Assembly (NCBI RefSeq): GCF_028561335.1
Contig: NZ_JAQQTG010000043.1
Location: 1-49,911 of the forward strand
Source: Aequorivita todarodis
GTDB taxonomy: Bacteria > Bacteroidota > Bacteroidia > Flavobacteriales > Flavobacteriaceae
Length of the DNA stretch: 49,911 nucleotides
Direction of reading: 5' to 3'
The notes beneath the pieces were generated by a model that did no database searches, was not told the DNA's origin, and saw only the letters and a program-made list of their open reading frames with translations. This document shows, piece after piece, positions 42,906 through 49,911 of the stretch. Position 1 is the stretch's first letter. Every line of letters begins with the position of its first letter. Both the position numbers and the translations under genes were made by a program.

Positions 42906-44050
42906 TCCTGGGCTTTTTTATTCTTTTCGCCATATACTTTTACAGTATGGTTTTTATAGTTTTGGGCTATAGAAATGTTCGCTTTTTTTCTTCCTCCGAA
43001 ATGGCGGACAAGCCCAAAGAAATAAGACCCGCAACCCGTTTCAGTGTTGTAATTCCTTTTAGAAATGAAGCAGAGAATCTTCCAAATCTTTTGAAAACCA
43101 TACATGGATTGAAATATCCTTCGGAAATGTTTGAGCTTATTTTTGTGAACGATGCTTCCGAAGATATTTCCGAAGCAATTATTTCCGAAGCGATGGAAAA
43201 GAGCAGGTTTTCAATAAAACTGATCCAAAACGAACGCATCTCCAATTCCCCAAAAAAGGATGCCATTTCCAAAGCAATCAAAAACTCAGACTATGAATGG
43301 ATTGTAACTACCGACGCAGATTGTGAGCTTCCGAAAAACTTGTTGAAAACTTTGGATGGTTTTATTCAAAAAAGTAATCCCGTAATGGTCTGCGGGCCCG
43401 TTATTTATAAGTCCAACGGAAGTTTTATCGAAAATTTCCAGCAATTGGACGGTTTGAGCCTGCAGGCGGTGACCATTGGCAGTTTTGGACTGAACAATCC
43501 GCTGCTCTGCAACGGTGCCAATCTGGCCTATAAAAAGGAGGCTTTTCTAAAAGTGAACGGTTTTTCGGGCAATGACCACCTTGCCAGCGGCGATGATATT
43601 TTTCTGTTTGAAAAGTTGAAAAAAGCATTTCCGAAACGGGTGCGATTTTTAAAGTCAGAAGAGGCCATCGTTTTCACAAAACCGCAACAAACTTGGAAAA
43701 CCGTTATAAACCAGCGGATCCGTTGGGCTTCCAAAACTACAAAACAGAACAATCCGGTTTCCATGTTTTTGGGAATCCTTGTTTTTTTAGTGAATCTTTC
43801 CGTTTTGGCATTTCCCTTTTTTATGATTTTCGATACCGGTAATCTTGGCTTTTATTTGCTGCTAATTGCCATAAAAATCATTGTGGATTACGTAGTGATT
43901 CAACAAACCGCTTCCCTTTTTGGCAACAAGCTCTTCTTTTGGAAATTTTTGCTACAAACTTATATGTATGCCCTCATTGTTTTGATTGTTACCTTGGGAA
44001 GTTTTCGAGGAAACTATTCCTGGAAAGGGCGAACCTTCGAAAAACAATGA
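42902..44050 (+). CDS. Family 2 membrane glycosyltransferase
   Basis: A 382-aa protein from the ATG at 42902, which overlaps the previous TGA; an upstream frame start at 42830 lies inside the previous gene. One N-terminal membrane helix (2-22) is followed by a GT-A domain: FSVVIPFRNEAENL (47-60), FVNDASED, DxD motif at D138-A-D140, then GDDIFLFEKL and QRIRW, the usual acceptor-site motif of processive-type GT2 enzymes. Three C-terminal membrane helices follow. It should transfer an NDP-sugar to a lipid or glycan at the inner membrane face. The acceptor is unknown. Confidence 0.88.
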   Translation: MILGFFILFAIYFYSMVFIVLGYRNVRFFSSSEMADKPKEIRPATRFSVVIPFRNEAENLPNLLKTIHGLKYPSEMFELIFVNDASEDISEAIISEAMEKSRFSIKLIQNERISNSPKKDAISKAIKNSDYEWIVTTDADCELPKNLLKTLDGFIQKSNPVMVCGPVIYKSNGSFIENFQQLDGLSLQAVTIGSFGLNNPLLCNGANLAYKKEAFLKVNGFSGNDHLASGDDIFLFEKLKKAFPKRVRFLKSEEAIVFTKPQQTWKTVINQRIRWASKTTKQNNPVSMFLGILVFLVNLSVLAFPFFMIFDTGNLGFYLLLIAIKIIVDYVVIQQTASLFGNKLFFWKFLLQTYMYALIVLIVTLGSFRGNYSWKGRTFEKQ

Positions 44051-44098
44051 TAAATTGATTTAATTTTTTACCTTAGCCCTACTTTAAATTGTGCCCTT

Positions 44099-44977
44099 AT
44101 GAAATCGCTCCTTTCCCTTTTCGTTTTGTTTCTTTTACTTTCCGCAGGAACGCTGCAGGCGCAGCAACAATACACCGTTGATGGCCAAACCTATACTTTG
44201 CATACCGAAGTGGAAGGCACATTGACGTTGCTTTGGAATACCGTGGACGGCGAATACCGCTATTTTTCAAAAAAAGGAAACGACATTCAAGAATTGAAAA
44301 ACACAAAACAGAACGGCGATTACCAAGAGGAATACAAGGAAACGCTGAAGCAGCAAACCAGTGATGCCGTAGTTTCAACAGAAAATGTGAAACTAACCCT
44401 GCCCAGTTTAAGCGCTTTTTTTGTGGAGTACAACAAAAAGAAAGACCCCAATTTTGTTGAGGAGAAAAAATCCGTCCAACTTGATTTTCGGCTTGGCGCC
44501 TTTGCAGGGATGAGCAACAGTATTTATACCGAAAATCCTACCAATGCCTTGCAGCCAGTAGCTGGAATAGATTTAGAATTAGTGGATGCCGTAAAGCTGA
44601 AAAGACACGCCATGGTATTGCGCTTTAAGCAGACTTTTGAAAGTAGTGACTATAAATATTCCGCTTCGCAGTTTTCTTTGAACTATCGGTTTAAATTTGT
44701 GAAAACACCAAAGTTTGATGCTTTTGTAAATGCAAAATTTGCGGCCCTCACCTTTTCAAGTAGGGAATATACCGTTATTCCCTTTGGCGGACCGGCACAG
44801 GTTTATAAAGAATCAGGCAGTGATTTCAATGCCCCCGTAACCTTCGGAATTGGGGCGGATTACAAAGTCGGTAATGGTTACATAACCTTTAGTTACAACG
44901 ACATCGTGGGTTTAAACGTGGAAAGCAACGACGAGTTTCCCGTAGATTTTACGCTTGGCTATAAATTCAATCTGTAA
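44099..44977 (+). CDS. Putative outer-membrane beta-barrel protein
   Basis: A 292-aa protein with a signal peptide (LLSLFVLFLLLSAGTLQAQ). The first 100 residues are a soluble region (QYTVDGQTYTLHTEVEGT). From about 120, alternating strands such as VQLDFRLGAFAGMSNSI, FSLNYRFKFV and VTFGIGADYKVGNGYITFSY fit an outer-membrane barrel. The C-terminus FTLGYKFNL ends in a strand with aromatic residues. No named family is recognised. Its stop directly abuts that of the lipoprotein gene. Confidence 0.7.
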   Translation: MKSLLSLFVLFLLLSAGTLQAQQQYTVDGQTYTLHTEVEGTLTLLWNTVDGEYRYFSKKGNDIQELKNTKQNGDYQEEYKETLKQQTSDAVVSTENVKLTLPSLSAFFVEYNKKKDPNFVEEKKSVQLDFRLGAFAGMSNSIYTENPTNALQPVAGIDLELVDAVKLKRHAMVLRFKQTFESSDYKYSASQFSLNYRFKFVKTPKFDAFVNAKFAALTFSSREYTVIPFGGPAQVYKESGSDFNAPVTFGIGADYKVGNGYITFSYNDIVGLNVESNDEFPVDFTLGYKFNL

Positions 44978-45457
44978 TCAATTGGTTTTGATTATTACGG
45001 GAAGCGTGAATTGGGTCTTTACCGGAATTCCGCGTTTATAGGCCGGTGCCACGGGCTTTAGCGAATCGATACTCTGCAAAAGCCACGTTTCCAAATTTGG
45101 AAATTCTTGCTGTAAAGCCGTGTCCATTTTTATTTCCAAAATAGCGAGTTCGCCTTTGCTGCTCACTTCAAAATTTACTTTTACGGTATCGTAAACCTCG
45201 CGCGTTGCAACCATCCCTTCGTGGTTAATGGATTTATAGAGTTGTGAACTGATGGTATTTATAAAACAATCTTTCTGTTCGGGCTTTTCCAAAATGCTAT
45301 CGCAGTTCGAAAAAGAGGGGTAGCGGTCCACATCTTTCCAATCGATGGTTTTAATTTCTTGGTTGTAAATTTCTTCCGAAGAAACTTTTTCGGTCTCAAA
45401 AAACTGGCAGGAAGTTGCCAGCAGCAGGAATGCGACAAAAAGAAAGAAGTGCTTCAT
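44978..45457 (-). CDS. Lipoprotein with TonB-like C-terminal domain
   Basis: A 159-aa protein with a lipobox LLLATSC (lipid Cys17). The C-terminal half, VYDTVKVNFEVSSKGELAIL then ETWLLQSIDSLKPVAPAYKRG and TQFTLPVIIKT, resembles a TonB C-terminal-like domain; the same domain ends the M56 protein at 46850. It may bind energy-coupling or envelope partners. The upstream 25 bp has a TACCTTTT on the minus strand as a possible -7 box. Confidence 0.7.
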   Translation of the reverse strand: MKHFFLFVAFLLLATSCQFFETEKVSSEEIYNQEIKTIDWKDVDRYPSFSNCDSILEKPEQKDCFINTISSQLYKSINHEGMVATREVYDTVKVNFEVSSKGELAILEIKMDTALQQEFPNLETWLLQSIDSLKPVAPAYKRGIPVKTQFTLPVIIKTN

Positions 45458-45533
45458 TTCAGAAAAATGTTCTACTGGGAAAGGTACAAATTTACTGAAA
45501 CTTAATTCTTTGAAAAGCTAAGTTGTTGTTTAT

Positions 45534-45590
45534 TAAAAAAGACCCCAAAGGTTTTCCTCCTCCGGCGGATAAGTGAAAACCTTTGGAGTC
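45534..45590 (-). terminator. Terminator-like hairpin H4 of the blaI operon
   Basis: GACCCCAAAGGTTTTC (45541-45556) and GAAAACCTTTGGAGTC (45575-45590) pair with one mismatch around an 18-nt loop. On the minus strand the stem is followed by a T-run (45535-45540). It lies downstream of the blaI > M56 > TPR operon and is related to H3 (48801). Confidence 0.65.
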
Positions 45591-45606
45591 TCGGTTTGGC
45601 ACAATA

Positions 45607-45723
45607 TCATCCCGCAGGGATGAAATATGTATAGAAAGAGACAATCCGTCTGGGGTACGACCCCGATGGGGTCGAATATATTTGTGGGTTTTGTTGCTAT
45701 AAATATTTGAACCCTTCGGGTTC
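45607..45723. repeat. Three short-loop hairpins at regular spacing
   Basis: TCATCCC-GCA-GGGATGA (45607-45623), CGACCCC-GAT-GGGGTCG (45658-45674) and GAACCC-TTC-GGGTTC (45709-45723) all have 3-nt loops and start about 50 bp apart. Between them are AT-rich stretches. It resembles a multi-hairpin dispersed repeat I associate with Bacteroidota intergenic DNA. Confidence 0.65.
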
Positions 45724-45770
45724 TGGGGTTTTAAAAAACCTGATAGGTCTTTGGAGGTCTGGTATAAAAG

Positions 45771-46853
45771 TTAATGTCCCGAAAAGTGAAGTTCCTTTTT
45801 TAAATCGCTTACACGTTGTTTTGCCAGTTCCCACATGCGTCCATTTTCGGAATAATGCTTTAAATAATCTTCATAAAAATCCAGCACTACTTTTTTATCT
45901 GCGAAATAATTATCCGCCGATACAGCCAGCAAATACAAGGCTAATTCGTTTTTTGGATTATTGATTAATGCCTTTTTTAACGCCTTCATTTCATCTTTAT
46001 AATTCCCTTGCCGCTTATAATTTTTTGCCAATTCCATATAACTTTCCGATAGCGGGATTTCCTGAAGTCCTATGGCAATATTTAAATGATTTTCAGCTTT
46101 CTTATAATCCTTTAAACTTCTATATAACGAGGCTACTTCAATATGCCACTTAGGGTTTTTATCATCAAATTTTTCGAATAATATTTTATACTGGGCCAAT
46201 GCCTTTTCAAATTGATTTGTATAGGAATAACAGGACGCCAAATTTTCGTGAATCTGGACATTGCTCTCCCCAAAACCAATCAATTTAATATATGTGGAAA
46301 TGGCATCGTGGCAATCTTTGGTGTAGAACTGTTTCAAAGCAAGCAGATTTAGGAACCGAACGCTGTTGCTATCCGCAGACAATCCTTTATTTACAAAAGA
46401 TTCGGATTCTTTAAATTTTCTGTTTTCAATATAGTTACGGGCAATTTTATAGGCTGAATTGATATGGTTTGTATCCAAAAAATATACTTTTTTGTATTCC
46501 TCAATTGCCGTGGAATCATTTTGGGCTTCTTTTATAAGTGCGCGTTGATATATAAAATTTGGATTGTTCGGGAAAGTTTCCGTTAACTTTTCAAAAATGC
46601 TGTCTGCCATTCGAAATTTTGATGATTGTGCCAATAGCTTTGCATAATCGAATTGCAACTGCGTATTTTCATTTTCTTCTGAAATTGCCCTTTCATAACA
46701 ATAGAGCGCTTTGGAAATATTGCCGTTTGCCTCATATACTTTGGCTAATTTGTAAAGGCTATCCACTTTTTGCGGAATGGCATAAGCCGAAGTATTTTGT
46801 GCTTCGGCCTGCAATGAAAACATTAGAATACAGAATAATACTAATTTCTTCAT
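45771..46853 (-). CDS. Secreted tetratricopeptide repeat protein
   Basis: A 360-aa protein with a signal peptide (LVLFCILMFSLQAEAQ). About nine TPR units follow, for example YKLAKVYEANGNISKALYCY, NSAYKIARNYIENRKFKES and LASCYSYTNQFEKALAQY. Its ATG overlaps the M56 stop by 4 bp, so it is the third gene of the blaI operon. It probably binds a protein partner in the periplasm; a link to sensing by the M56 protein is inference. Confidence 0.85.
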   Translation of the reverse strand: MKKLVLFCILMFSLQAEAQNTSAYAIPQKVDSLYKLAKVYEANGNISKALYCYERAISEENENTQLQFDYAKLLAQSSKFRMADSIFEKLTETFPNNPNFIYQRALIKEAQNDSTAIEEYKKVYFLDTNHINSAYKIARNYIENRKFKESESFVNKGLSADSNSVRFLNLLALKQFYTKDCHDAISTYIKLIGFGESNVQIHENLASCYSYTNQFEKALAQYKILFEKFDDKNPKWHIEVASLYRSLKDYKKAENHLNIAIGLQEIPLSESYMELAKNYKRQGNYKDEMKALKKALINNPKNELALYLLAVSADNYFADKKVVLDFYEDYLKHYSENGRMWELAKQRVSDLKKELHFSGH

Positions 46854-48271
46854 TCCACCACGTCAAAAACAATGGGCAGGGAATACAGCACGCCCACTTT
46901 TTCGCCTTTCTGCTCGCCCGGCTGCATTTGTGGGAGCAATTTTACTACGCGAACGGCTTCGGCCTCCAGTTCCGGTTTTGGGGCGCGGGCACGCACATCT
47001 GTTATTCTTCCTGTTTTGTCAATTTTAAATTGGACGGCGATGCGCTGTCTGCCCTCTAAGTCCAGTTCTTTCCCCAAACCGATGTTGAAGTTTGAATTTA
47101 CAAATTCGGCGATTTTTTGCGACATGCATTTTTTCATCTCCTCGTTATCGGATCCGGAGCAGCCGGGAAAAACGGGCACTTTTTCAATAGCGGCAAACGG
47201 AACGGGTAAATCGCCTCCATCTGTGGTTTCATCCAAATATTCCTGCACCGAGGTGTAAACCTTATCGCCGGGCCGAGCTTCGGTAGTGAGCAATTTCAGT
47301 GCCTTTTCCTCCTCGGGGGTCATTTCGCCCTTTTTCATAATGGCTTCGGCCAGTTCGTTGATTTTGTTCATCACTTCGGAATCCGACTGTTGGGAAGTTT
47401 GCGCTTCCTCTGCTTTTGGGTCATTGCTGCAAGCGGTGTAAATTAACATGCCGCAGATTGCCGGAACTAACAGTAAATACTTCAGCTGCGCGGTTTTTTG
47501 AGATTTTGATTTTTGTAACATAACGATTCGTTTTTTGATTAATGACTGATTGAAAAATGTATTGATGAATGATATTTTTTCGGTCTGGAAGACTTCGGAA
47601 AGTAAATTTTGATAGTATTGTTTTTTGTCTTTTTGAATTGTCACTTTTGCATCCGCAATAAATTCGTGAAGTGTGGCAATTCTATTTTGAAACAAATAAA
47701 CCATAGGATTGAACCAAAAGATGATGCGGAGCATTTCAAAAAACAGCAGATCCAGTGAATGTCTTTGTTGGATGTGTATTTTTTCGTGTGCAATGATGCT
47801 GGCCTTGCTTTCTTCGGAAATGTTTTCGCCCAAAAATATGATGTTGAAAAAGGAAAAAGCGGTGTCGGTTTTGGGAAGGATAATCAATTTATAGTTAGCA
47901 AATTTCTCCATGTTTCCCATAAATTTCAGCCTACTTATTTTGTACAATTTCCAACAAAAAACCAACGCGCTGATACCCATTCCGAAAATCCAAACGCCCA
48001 TCAAATTGGGTTGCCACAATGTGTTTCCACTGGCAATTGTATCCGAAGTTTCGCCGCCAAGGATTATCGCGGGAAGTTGAAATATATATTCCTGTGGAAT
48101 GTTTTGTTGAAAAAAACCGATACTAATGAAGGGTAGAATGCAAGCCAAAATTGGGGTCGATAAAAGATAAATCCTGTTCAAATTGAAAAATGTTTCCTTT
48201 TTCAGAAAGAGGTCATATACCGCCAAAAACAGCAATTGAAAAACGAGTATTTGTATAATGGCATGTATCAT
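46850..48271 (-). CDS. M56 (BlaR1-type) membrane metallopeptidase with TonB C-terminal domain
   Basis: A 473-aa protein. The N-terminal membrane part has helices at about 3-22, 35-54 and 91-110. The zinc motif HEKIH is at 162-166, with a possible third ligand in HEFIADA (202-208). Another helix (about 265-283) has a Cys at its end. A periplasmic acidic linker and a TonB C-terminal domain (about 375-473, PVFPGCSG, RIAVQFKIDKTGRITDV) follow. BlaR1-type proteins cleave BlaI-type repressors on stimulus. The TonB end replaces the penicillin sensor, so the signal is unlikely to be a beta-lactam. It overlaps both neighbours by 4 bp. Confidence 0.9.
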   Translation of the reverse strand: MIHAIIQILVFQLLFLAVYDLFLKKETFFNLNRIYLLSTPILACILPFISIGFFQQNIPQEYIFQLPAIILGGETSDTIASGNTLWQPNLMGVWIFGMGISALVFCWKLYKISRLKFMGNMEKFANYKLIILPKTDTAFSFFNIIFLGENISEESKASIIAHEKIHIQQRHSLDLLFFEMLRIIFWFNPMVYLFQNRIATLHEFIADAKVTIQKDKKQYYQNLLSEVFQTEKISFINTFFNQSLIKKRIVMLQKSKSQKTAQLKYLLLVPAICGMLIYTACSNDPKAEEAQTSQQSDSEVMNKINELAEAIMKKGEMTPEEEKALKLLTTEARPGDKVYTSVQEYLDETTDGGDLPVPFAAIEKVPVFPGCSGSDNEEMKKCMSQKIAEFVNSNFNIGLGKELDLEGRQRIAVQFKIDKTGRITDVRARAPKPELEAEAVRVVKLLPQMQPGEQKGEKVGVLYSLPIVFDVVE

Positions 48272-48636
48272 TTTTCAGTCTTTTCAGAATTAATTTCCTT
48301 CATAATAGCTTCCATTTCCTGGATGCTGATGTCGTTTTTCTTCATAAAAAAGGAAACCATGCTTTTAAAGGAGCCTTGAAAATAGCCGTCCATCAGTTTG
48401 TTTAAGGATTGATTGCTGTATTCGGTTTTCTTCACTTTCGGGAAATAAACGTGGCCGCGCCCTTCCTTTCTGTAATCTACAAAATCCTTGCTCTCCAAAA
48501 TCCGGACGATCGTAGAAACGGTATTATATGCCGGTTTTGGCTCCGGTAATTTCTCTATAATTGAAGCAACATTGGCCTCCTCCAAATCCCAAAGGATCTG
48601 CATAATGTCTTCTTCCGCTTTTGTTAGTTGTTTCAT
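48268..48636 (-). CDS. BlaI/MecI-family transcriptional repressor
   Basis: A 122-aa winged-helix repressor: LTKAEEDIMQILWDLEEANV, then YNTVSTIVRILESKDFVDYR with the recognition helix, and a helical dimer part. It should repress its own operon until cleaved by the M56 protease. A 34-bp palindrome lies upstream at 48746-48779 next to the promoter. The ATG at 48636 is 5 bp from a 98-bp heptamer array that forms its leader. No beta-lactamase gene is near. Confidence 0.92.
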   Translation of the reverse strand: MKQLTKAEEDIMQILWDLEEANVASIIEKLPEPKPAYNTVSTIVRILESKDFVDYRKEGRGHVYFPKVKKTEYSNQSLNKLMDGYFQGSFKSMVSFFMKKNDISIQEMEAIMKEINSEKTEK

Positions 48637-48640
48637 GTTT

Positions 48641-48738
48641 CAGTGTTCAGTGTTCAGTGTTCAGTGTTCAGTGTTCAGTGTTCAGTGTTCAGTGTTCAGT
48701 GTTCAGTGTTCAGTGTTCAGTGTTCAGTGTTCAGTGTT
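48641..48738 (-). repeat. Heptanucleotide tandem array CAGTGTT x14 in the blaI leader
   Basis: Fourteen perfect CAGTGTT units (AACACTG on the transcribed strand) with no interruption. It starts 5 bp before the blaI ATG and ends at the -7 box, so nearly the entire 5' UTR is repeat. Copy number is likely to vary. The plus-strand open frames with repeated SVQCSVF are translations of this array, not genes. Confidence 0.97.
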
Positions 48739-48779
48739 CAAATGTAACTAAAAAATTAGTTCAAACTAATTTTTTAGTT
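48739..48779 (-). promoter_or_regulatory. blaI operon promoter and palindromic operator
   Basis: TACATTTG (48746-48739, minus strand) matches TAnnTTTG perfectly. Next to it AACTAAAAAATTAGTT (48746-48761), CA and AACTAATTTTTTAGTT (48764-48779) form a perfect 16-bp inverted repeat covering the -33 region (a TTTG lies 15 bp from the box). This is the likely operator for the BlaI-type repressor. Confidence 0.75.
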
Positions 48780-48794
48780 GTTAAATTTTTAAAT

Positions 48795-48831
48795 AAAAAA
48801 GACCCCACAGGTTTTTGAAACCTGTGAGGTC
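48795..48831 (-). terminator. Terminator-like hairpin H3 of the nitroreductase gene
   Basis: GACCCCACAGGTTT (48801-48814) and AAACCTGTGAGGTC (48818-48831) pair with one mismatch. On the minus strand a T-run follows (48795-48800). It lies 42 bp after the nitroreductase stop. It belongs to the same family as H1, H2 and H4. Confidence 0.7.
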
Positions 48832-48872
48832 TTACGTATGTGCTTTGGATCCTAAATCCAGAACTTTGAATC

Positions 48873-49427
48873 TTACATCCAAACAGTTTTTTCTTCAATG
48901 GAGGTTTTACGGGTTCCCTCGGGCAGTTCGCCGTCGTATTTTCCCAAGTAGAAAAACCCTAGGCATCGTTCTCCTTCTTCCATTTGGACAAACTTATCCA
49001 TATATTTTATAATTCCCGGTGAGCTCCAGTACCCCCCTATTTTCATTTCGGAAGCGGCGAGCCACATATTTTGGACTGCCATTGCGGTTGAGGCGATCTC
49101 TTCCCATTCCGGCAAGCTTTCCTTTGGATCTCTTTGAAAGCAAATAACTATTACACATTTGGCTTTAACCGGATTTTCGATAAACTTGTTATAGGTGTTC
49201 TCCGAGAATTTTTCTGAAGTATTTTTATAGGTTTCAGCCAAAAATTTTCCAAGGCCAATTTGCGAAAGACCGTGAAAAACCTTGAAGCGCCAAGGCTCTG
49301 TGCGTTTATGGGTCGGTGCCCAATTTGCGCTTTCAAGTATGGCCAAAACTTCTTCTTTGGAAATGGGTTGATTGTTGTATTGTGCAGGAAAAACCGCGCG
49401 GCGGTTCTTTATAATTTCTGAGATCAT
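48873..49427 (-). CDS. Nitroreductase-family flavoprotein
   Basis: A 184-aa FMN-dependent oxidoreductase from the ATG at 49427; the extension to 49478 has no matching family start. IKNRRAVFPAQYNNQPIS opens it, with the FMN-phosphate-binding Arg residues. WAPTHKRTEPWRFKVF (about 36-51) and AVQNMWLAASEMKIGGYWSSP (about 123-143) are typical of the YdjA/RutE-like branch. It reduces nitro or quinone compounds with NAD(P)H; the natural substrate is not known. Confidence 0.9.
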   Translation of the reverse strand: MISEIIKNRRAVFPAQYNNQPISKEEVLAILESANWAPTHKRTEPWRFKVFHGLSQIGLGKFLAETYKNTSEKFSENTYNKFIENPVKAKCVIVICFQRDPKESLPEWEEIASTAMAVQNMWLAASEMKIGGYWSSPGIIKYMDKFVQMEEGERCLGFFYLGKYDGELPEGTRKTSIEEKTVWM

Positions 49428-49541
49428 ATTTTTAATTTGGCTCGTGAAGATAGTAAAACCCTTTTTGAAAAAAAACAATTTCAGCTGAATGTGGGAACTT
49501 TAAAAACGATGTATTGCTATCCAAAATTTTGAGAAACAAGA

Positions 49542-49566
49542 AAAGTCTCCTAAAAAGACTCCTTTT
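49542..49566 (-). terminator. Possible terminator downstream of tRNA-Asp
   Basis: AGTCT (49544-49548) and AGACT (49556-49560) pair, extended by AAAA/TTTT around a bulge, with T-tracts on both sides. On the minus strand it lies 160 bp after tRNA-Asp. It could serve both directions. Confidence 0.5.
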
Positions 49567-49652
49567 AATTTCAAAAAATTTAAGGTAAAAGGAGTGGTAA
49601 CACCCAAAAACAAAAAAAGCCCATCCTAATGGATAAGCTTCTCATCGGTCTT

Positions 49653-49668
49653 CCCGATAGCTATCGGG
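49653..49668. repeat. 16-bp palindrome CCCGATAGCTATCGGG, copy 3
   Basis: A perfect copy 55 bp downstream of tRNA-Asp. The gap 49428-49723 otherwise shows only the terminator at 49542 and a CCAT/ATGG mini-hairpin. Confidence 0.9.
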
Positions 49669-49723
49669 ATCAAACCACAAAGTATTAAACTAAATTTAAT
49701 ACTTCAACACAACATTTTAGTTG

Positions 49724-49797
49724 CGGTCTGGACGAGACTCGAACTCGCGACCCCCTGCGTGACAGGCAGGTATTCTAACCAACTGAACTACCAGACC
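49724..49797 (-). tRNA. tRNA-Asp (anticodon GTC)
   Basis: The gene is 74 nt. Acceptor strands GGTCTGG and CCAGACC pair fully, with discriminator G, an aspartate identity base. The D-arm is AGTTCAGTTGGTTAGAAT, the anticodon loop is CTGTCAC with GTC, and the T-arm is GCGAGTTCGAGTCTCGT. No CCA is encoded. Confidence 0.96.
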
Positions 49798-49892
49798 AAT
49801 ATTATAATCCGTTTAAAACGGGAACCGACAACAGTCGATTGTTAATATTGCTACAGCCTATTTAAAGATATAGGCAAATCTATTTCTATCAT

Positions 49893-49907
49893 CAGGTATT
49901 CTAACCA
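49893..49907 (-). repeat. Fragment copy of tRNA-Asp at the window edge
   Basis: CAGGTATTCTAACCA here equals 49767-49781 inside tRNA-Asp. There are no T-arm or acceptor bases to its left, so it is not a second tRNA. The right side is cut by the window. Confidence 0.5.
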
Positions 49908-49911
49908 TCCC

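Larger units (their letters stand above)
45458..45770. other. Gene-free 313-bp gap with a hairpin array
   Basis: No gene is seen. From left: lipoprotein promoter region, the terminator-like hairpin H4 (45541-45590), three 15-17 bp hairpins at about 50-bp spacing (45607-45723), and a degenerate AGGTCT word (45738-45757). Confidence 0.6.

Noticed and set aside
45607-45723. Evenly spaced hairpins as a CRISPR-like array
   Set aside because: The three hairpins differ in sequence, so there is no common repeat.
46850-48636. Beta-lactam resistance regulators
   Set aside because: There is no penicillin-binding sensor domain and no beta-lactamase gene; the M56 protein ends in a TonB domain.
48641-48738. 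Direct repeats that could be taken for a CRISPR array
   Set aside because: The 7-bp units are contiguous with no spacers, and no cas gene is near.
48488-48818. Plus-strand open frames with repeated SVQCSVF residues
   Set aside because: They are translations of the heptamer array and the blaI antisense strand, with no start signal or family.
49889-49911. A second tRNA at the right edge
   Set aside because: Only 15 bp match and no T-arm or acceptor lies to the left, where it should be on the minus strand.

Overview
The window reads as chromosomal DNA of a Bacteroidota bacterium, most likely a marine Flavobacteriaceae member; I cannot name a genus. The signs are type IX secretion (T9SS) C-terminal sorting domains, a mevalonate pathway, TAnnTTTG-type -7 promoter boxes, few purine-rich ribosome binding sites, BlaI/M56 regulators with a TonB domain, and many Bacteroidota families of unknown function. 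I see no phage, plasmid, transposase or CRISPR-Cas locus. I count 39 protein genes, one gene cut by the left edge (GIY-YIG nuclease), one decayed gene 3' end, and three tRNAs (Leu-TAA, Gly-GCC, Asp-GTC).

Layout. 1-600: partial GIY-YIG gene and two tRNA genes with their terminators. 0.6-8.3 kb: mutS, an rRNA/tRNA 2'-O-methyltransferase, and a minus-strand run mevalonate kinase > MBOAT acyltransferase > SGNH hydrolase > UbiA prenyltransferase. 8.6-18.3 kb: two large paralogous secreted TPR-CHAT (caspase-like) proteins around mvaD and a sigma factor plus a single-pass TPR membrane protein. 18.4-24.7 kb: three repetitive T9SS-secreted proteins. 24.9-29 kb: small genes, an AT-rich pair including a trypsin-like protease, a repeat-rich 500-bp gap, and DUF4407. 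29.3-34.8 kb: a kinase-M23-aminotransferase fusion and small genes. 35-41.9 kb: a long minus-strand run from ruvC and hemW to a membrane MutS-like ATPase. 41.9-45.5 kb: a flippase-like membrane protein coupled to a glycosyltransferase, an outer-membrane protein and a lipoprotein. 45.8-49.4 kb: a BlaI > M56 > TPR operon and a nitroreductase, then tRNA-Asp.

Working together. Mevalonate kinase, mvaD and UbiA point to isoprenoid and prenyl-lipid synthesis. Sigma factor, membrane TPR protein and CHAT protease sit in order and may form a signal-proteolysis module. BlaI, M56 and the TPR protein overlap by 4 bp each and share a 34-bp palindromic operator.

The most unusual aspect is the non-coding DNA. 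Several gaps carry heptanucleotide tandem arrays (up to 21 units), and the one before blaI forms nearly its whole predicted leader. A 16-bp palindrome occurs three times, once inside a duplicated tRNA-Gly fragment. GC-rich dispersed palindromes also lie in frame inside several coding regions (ruvC, hemW, cyclase, transglutaminase-like).
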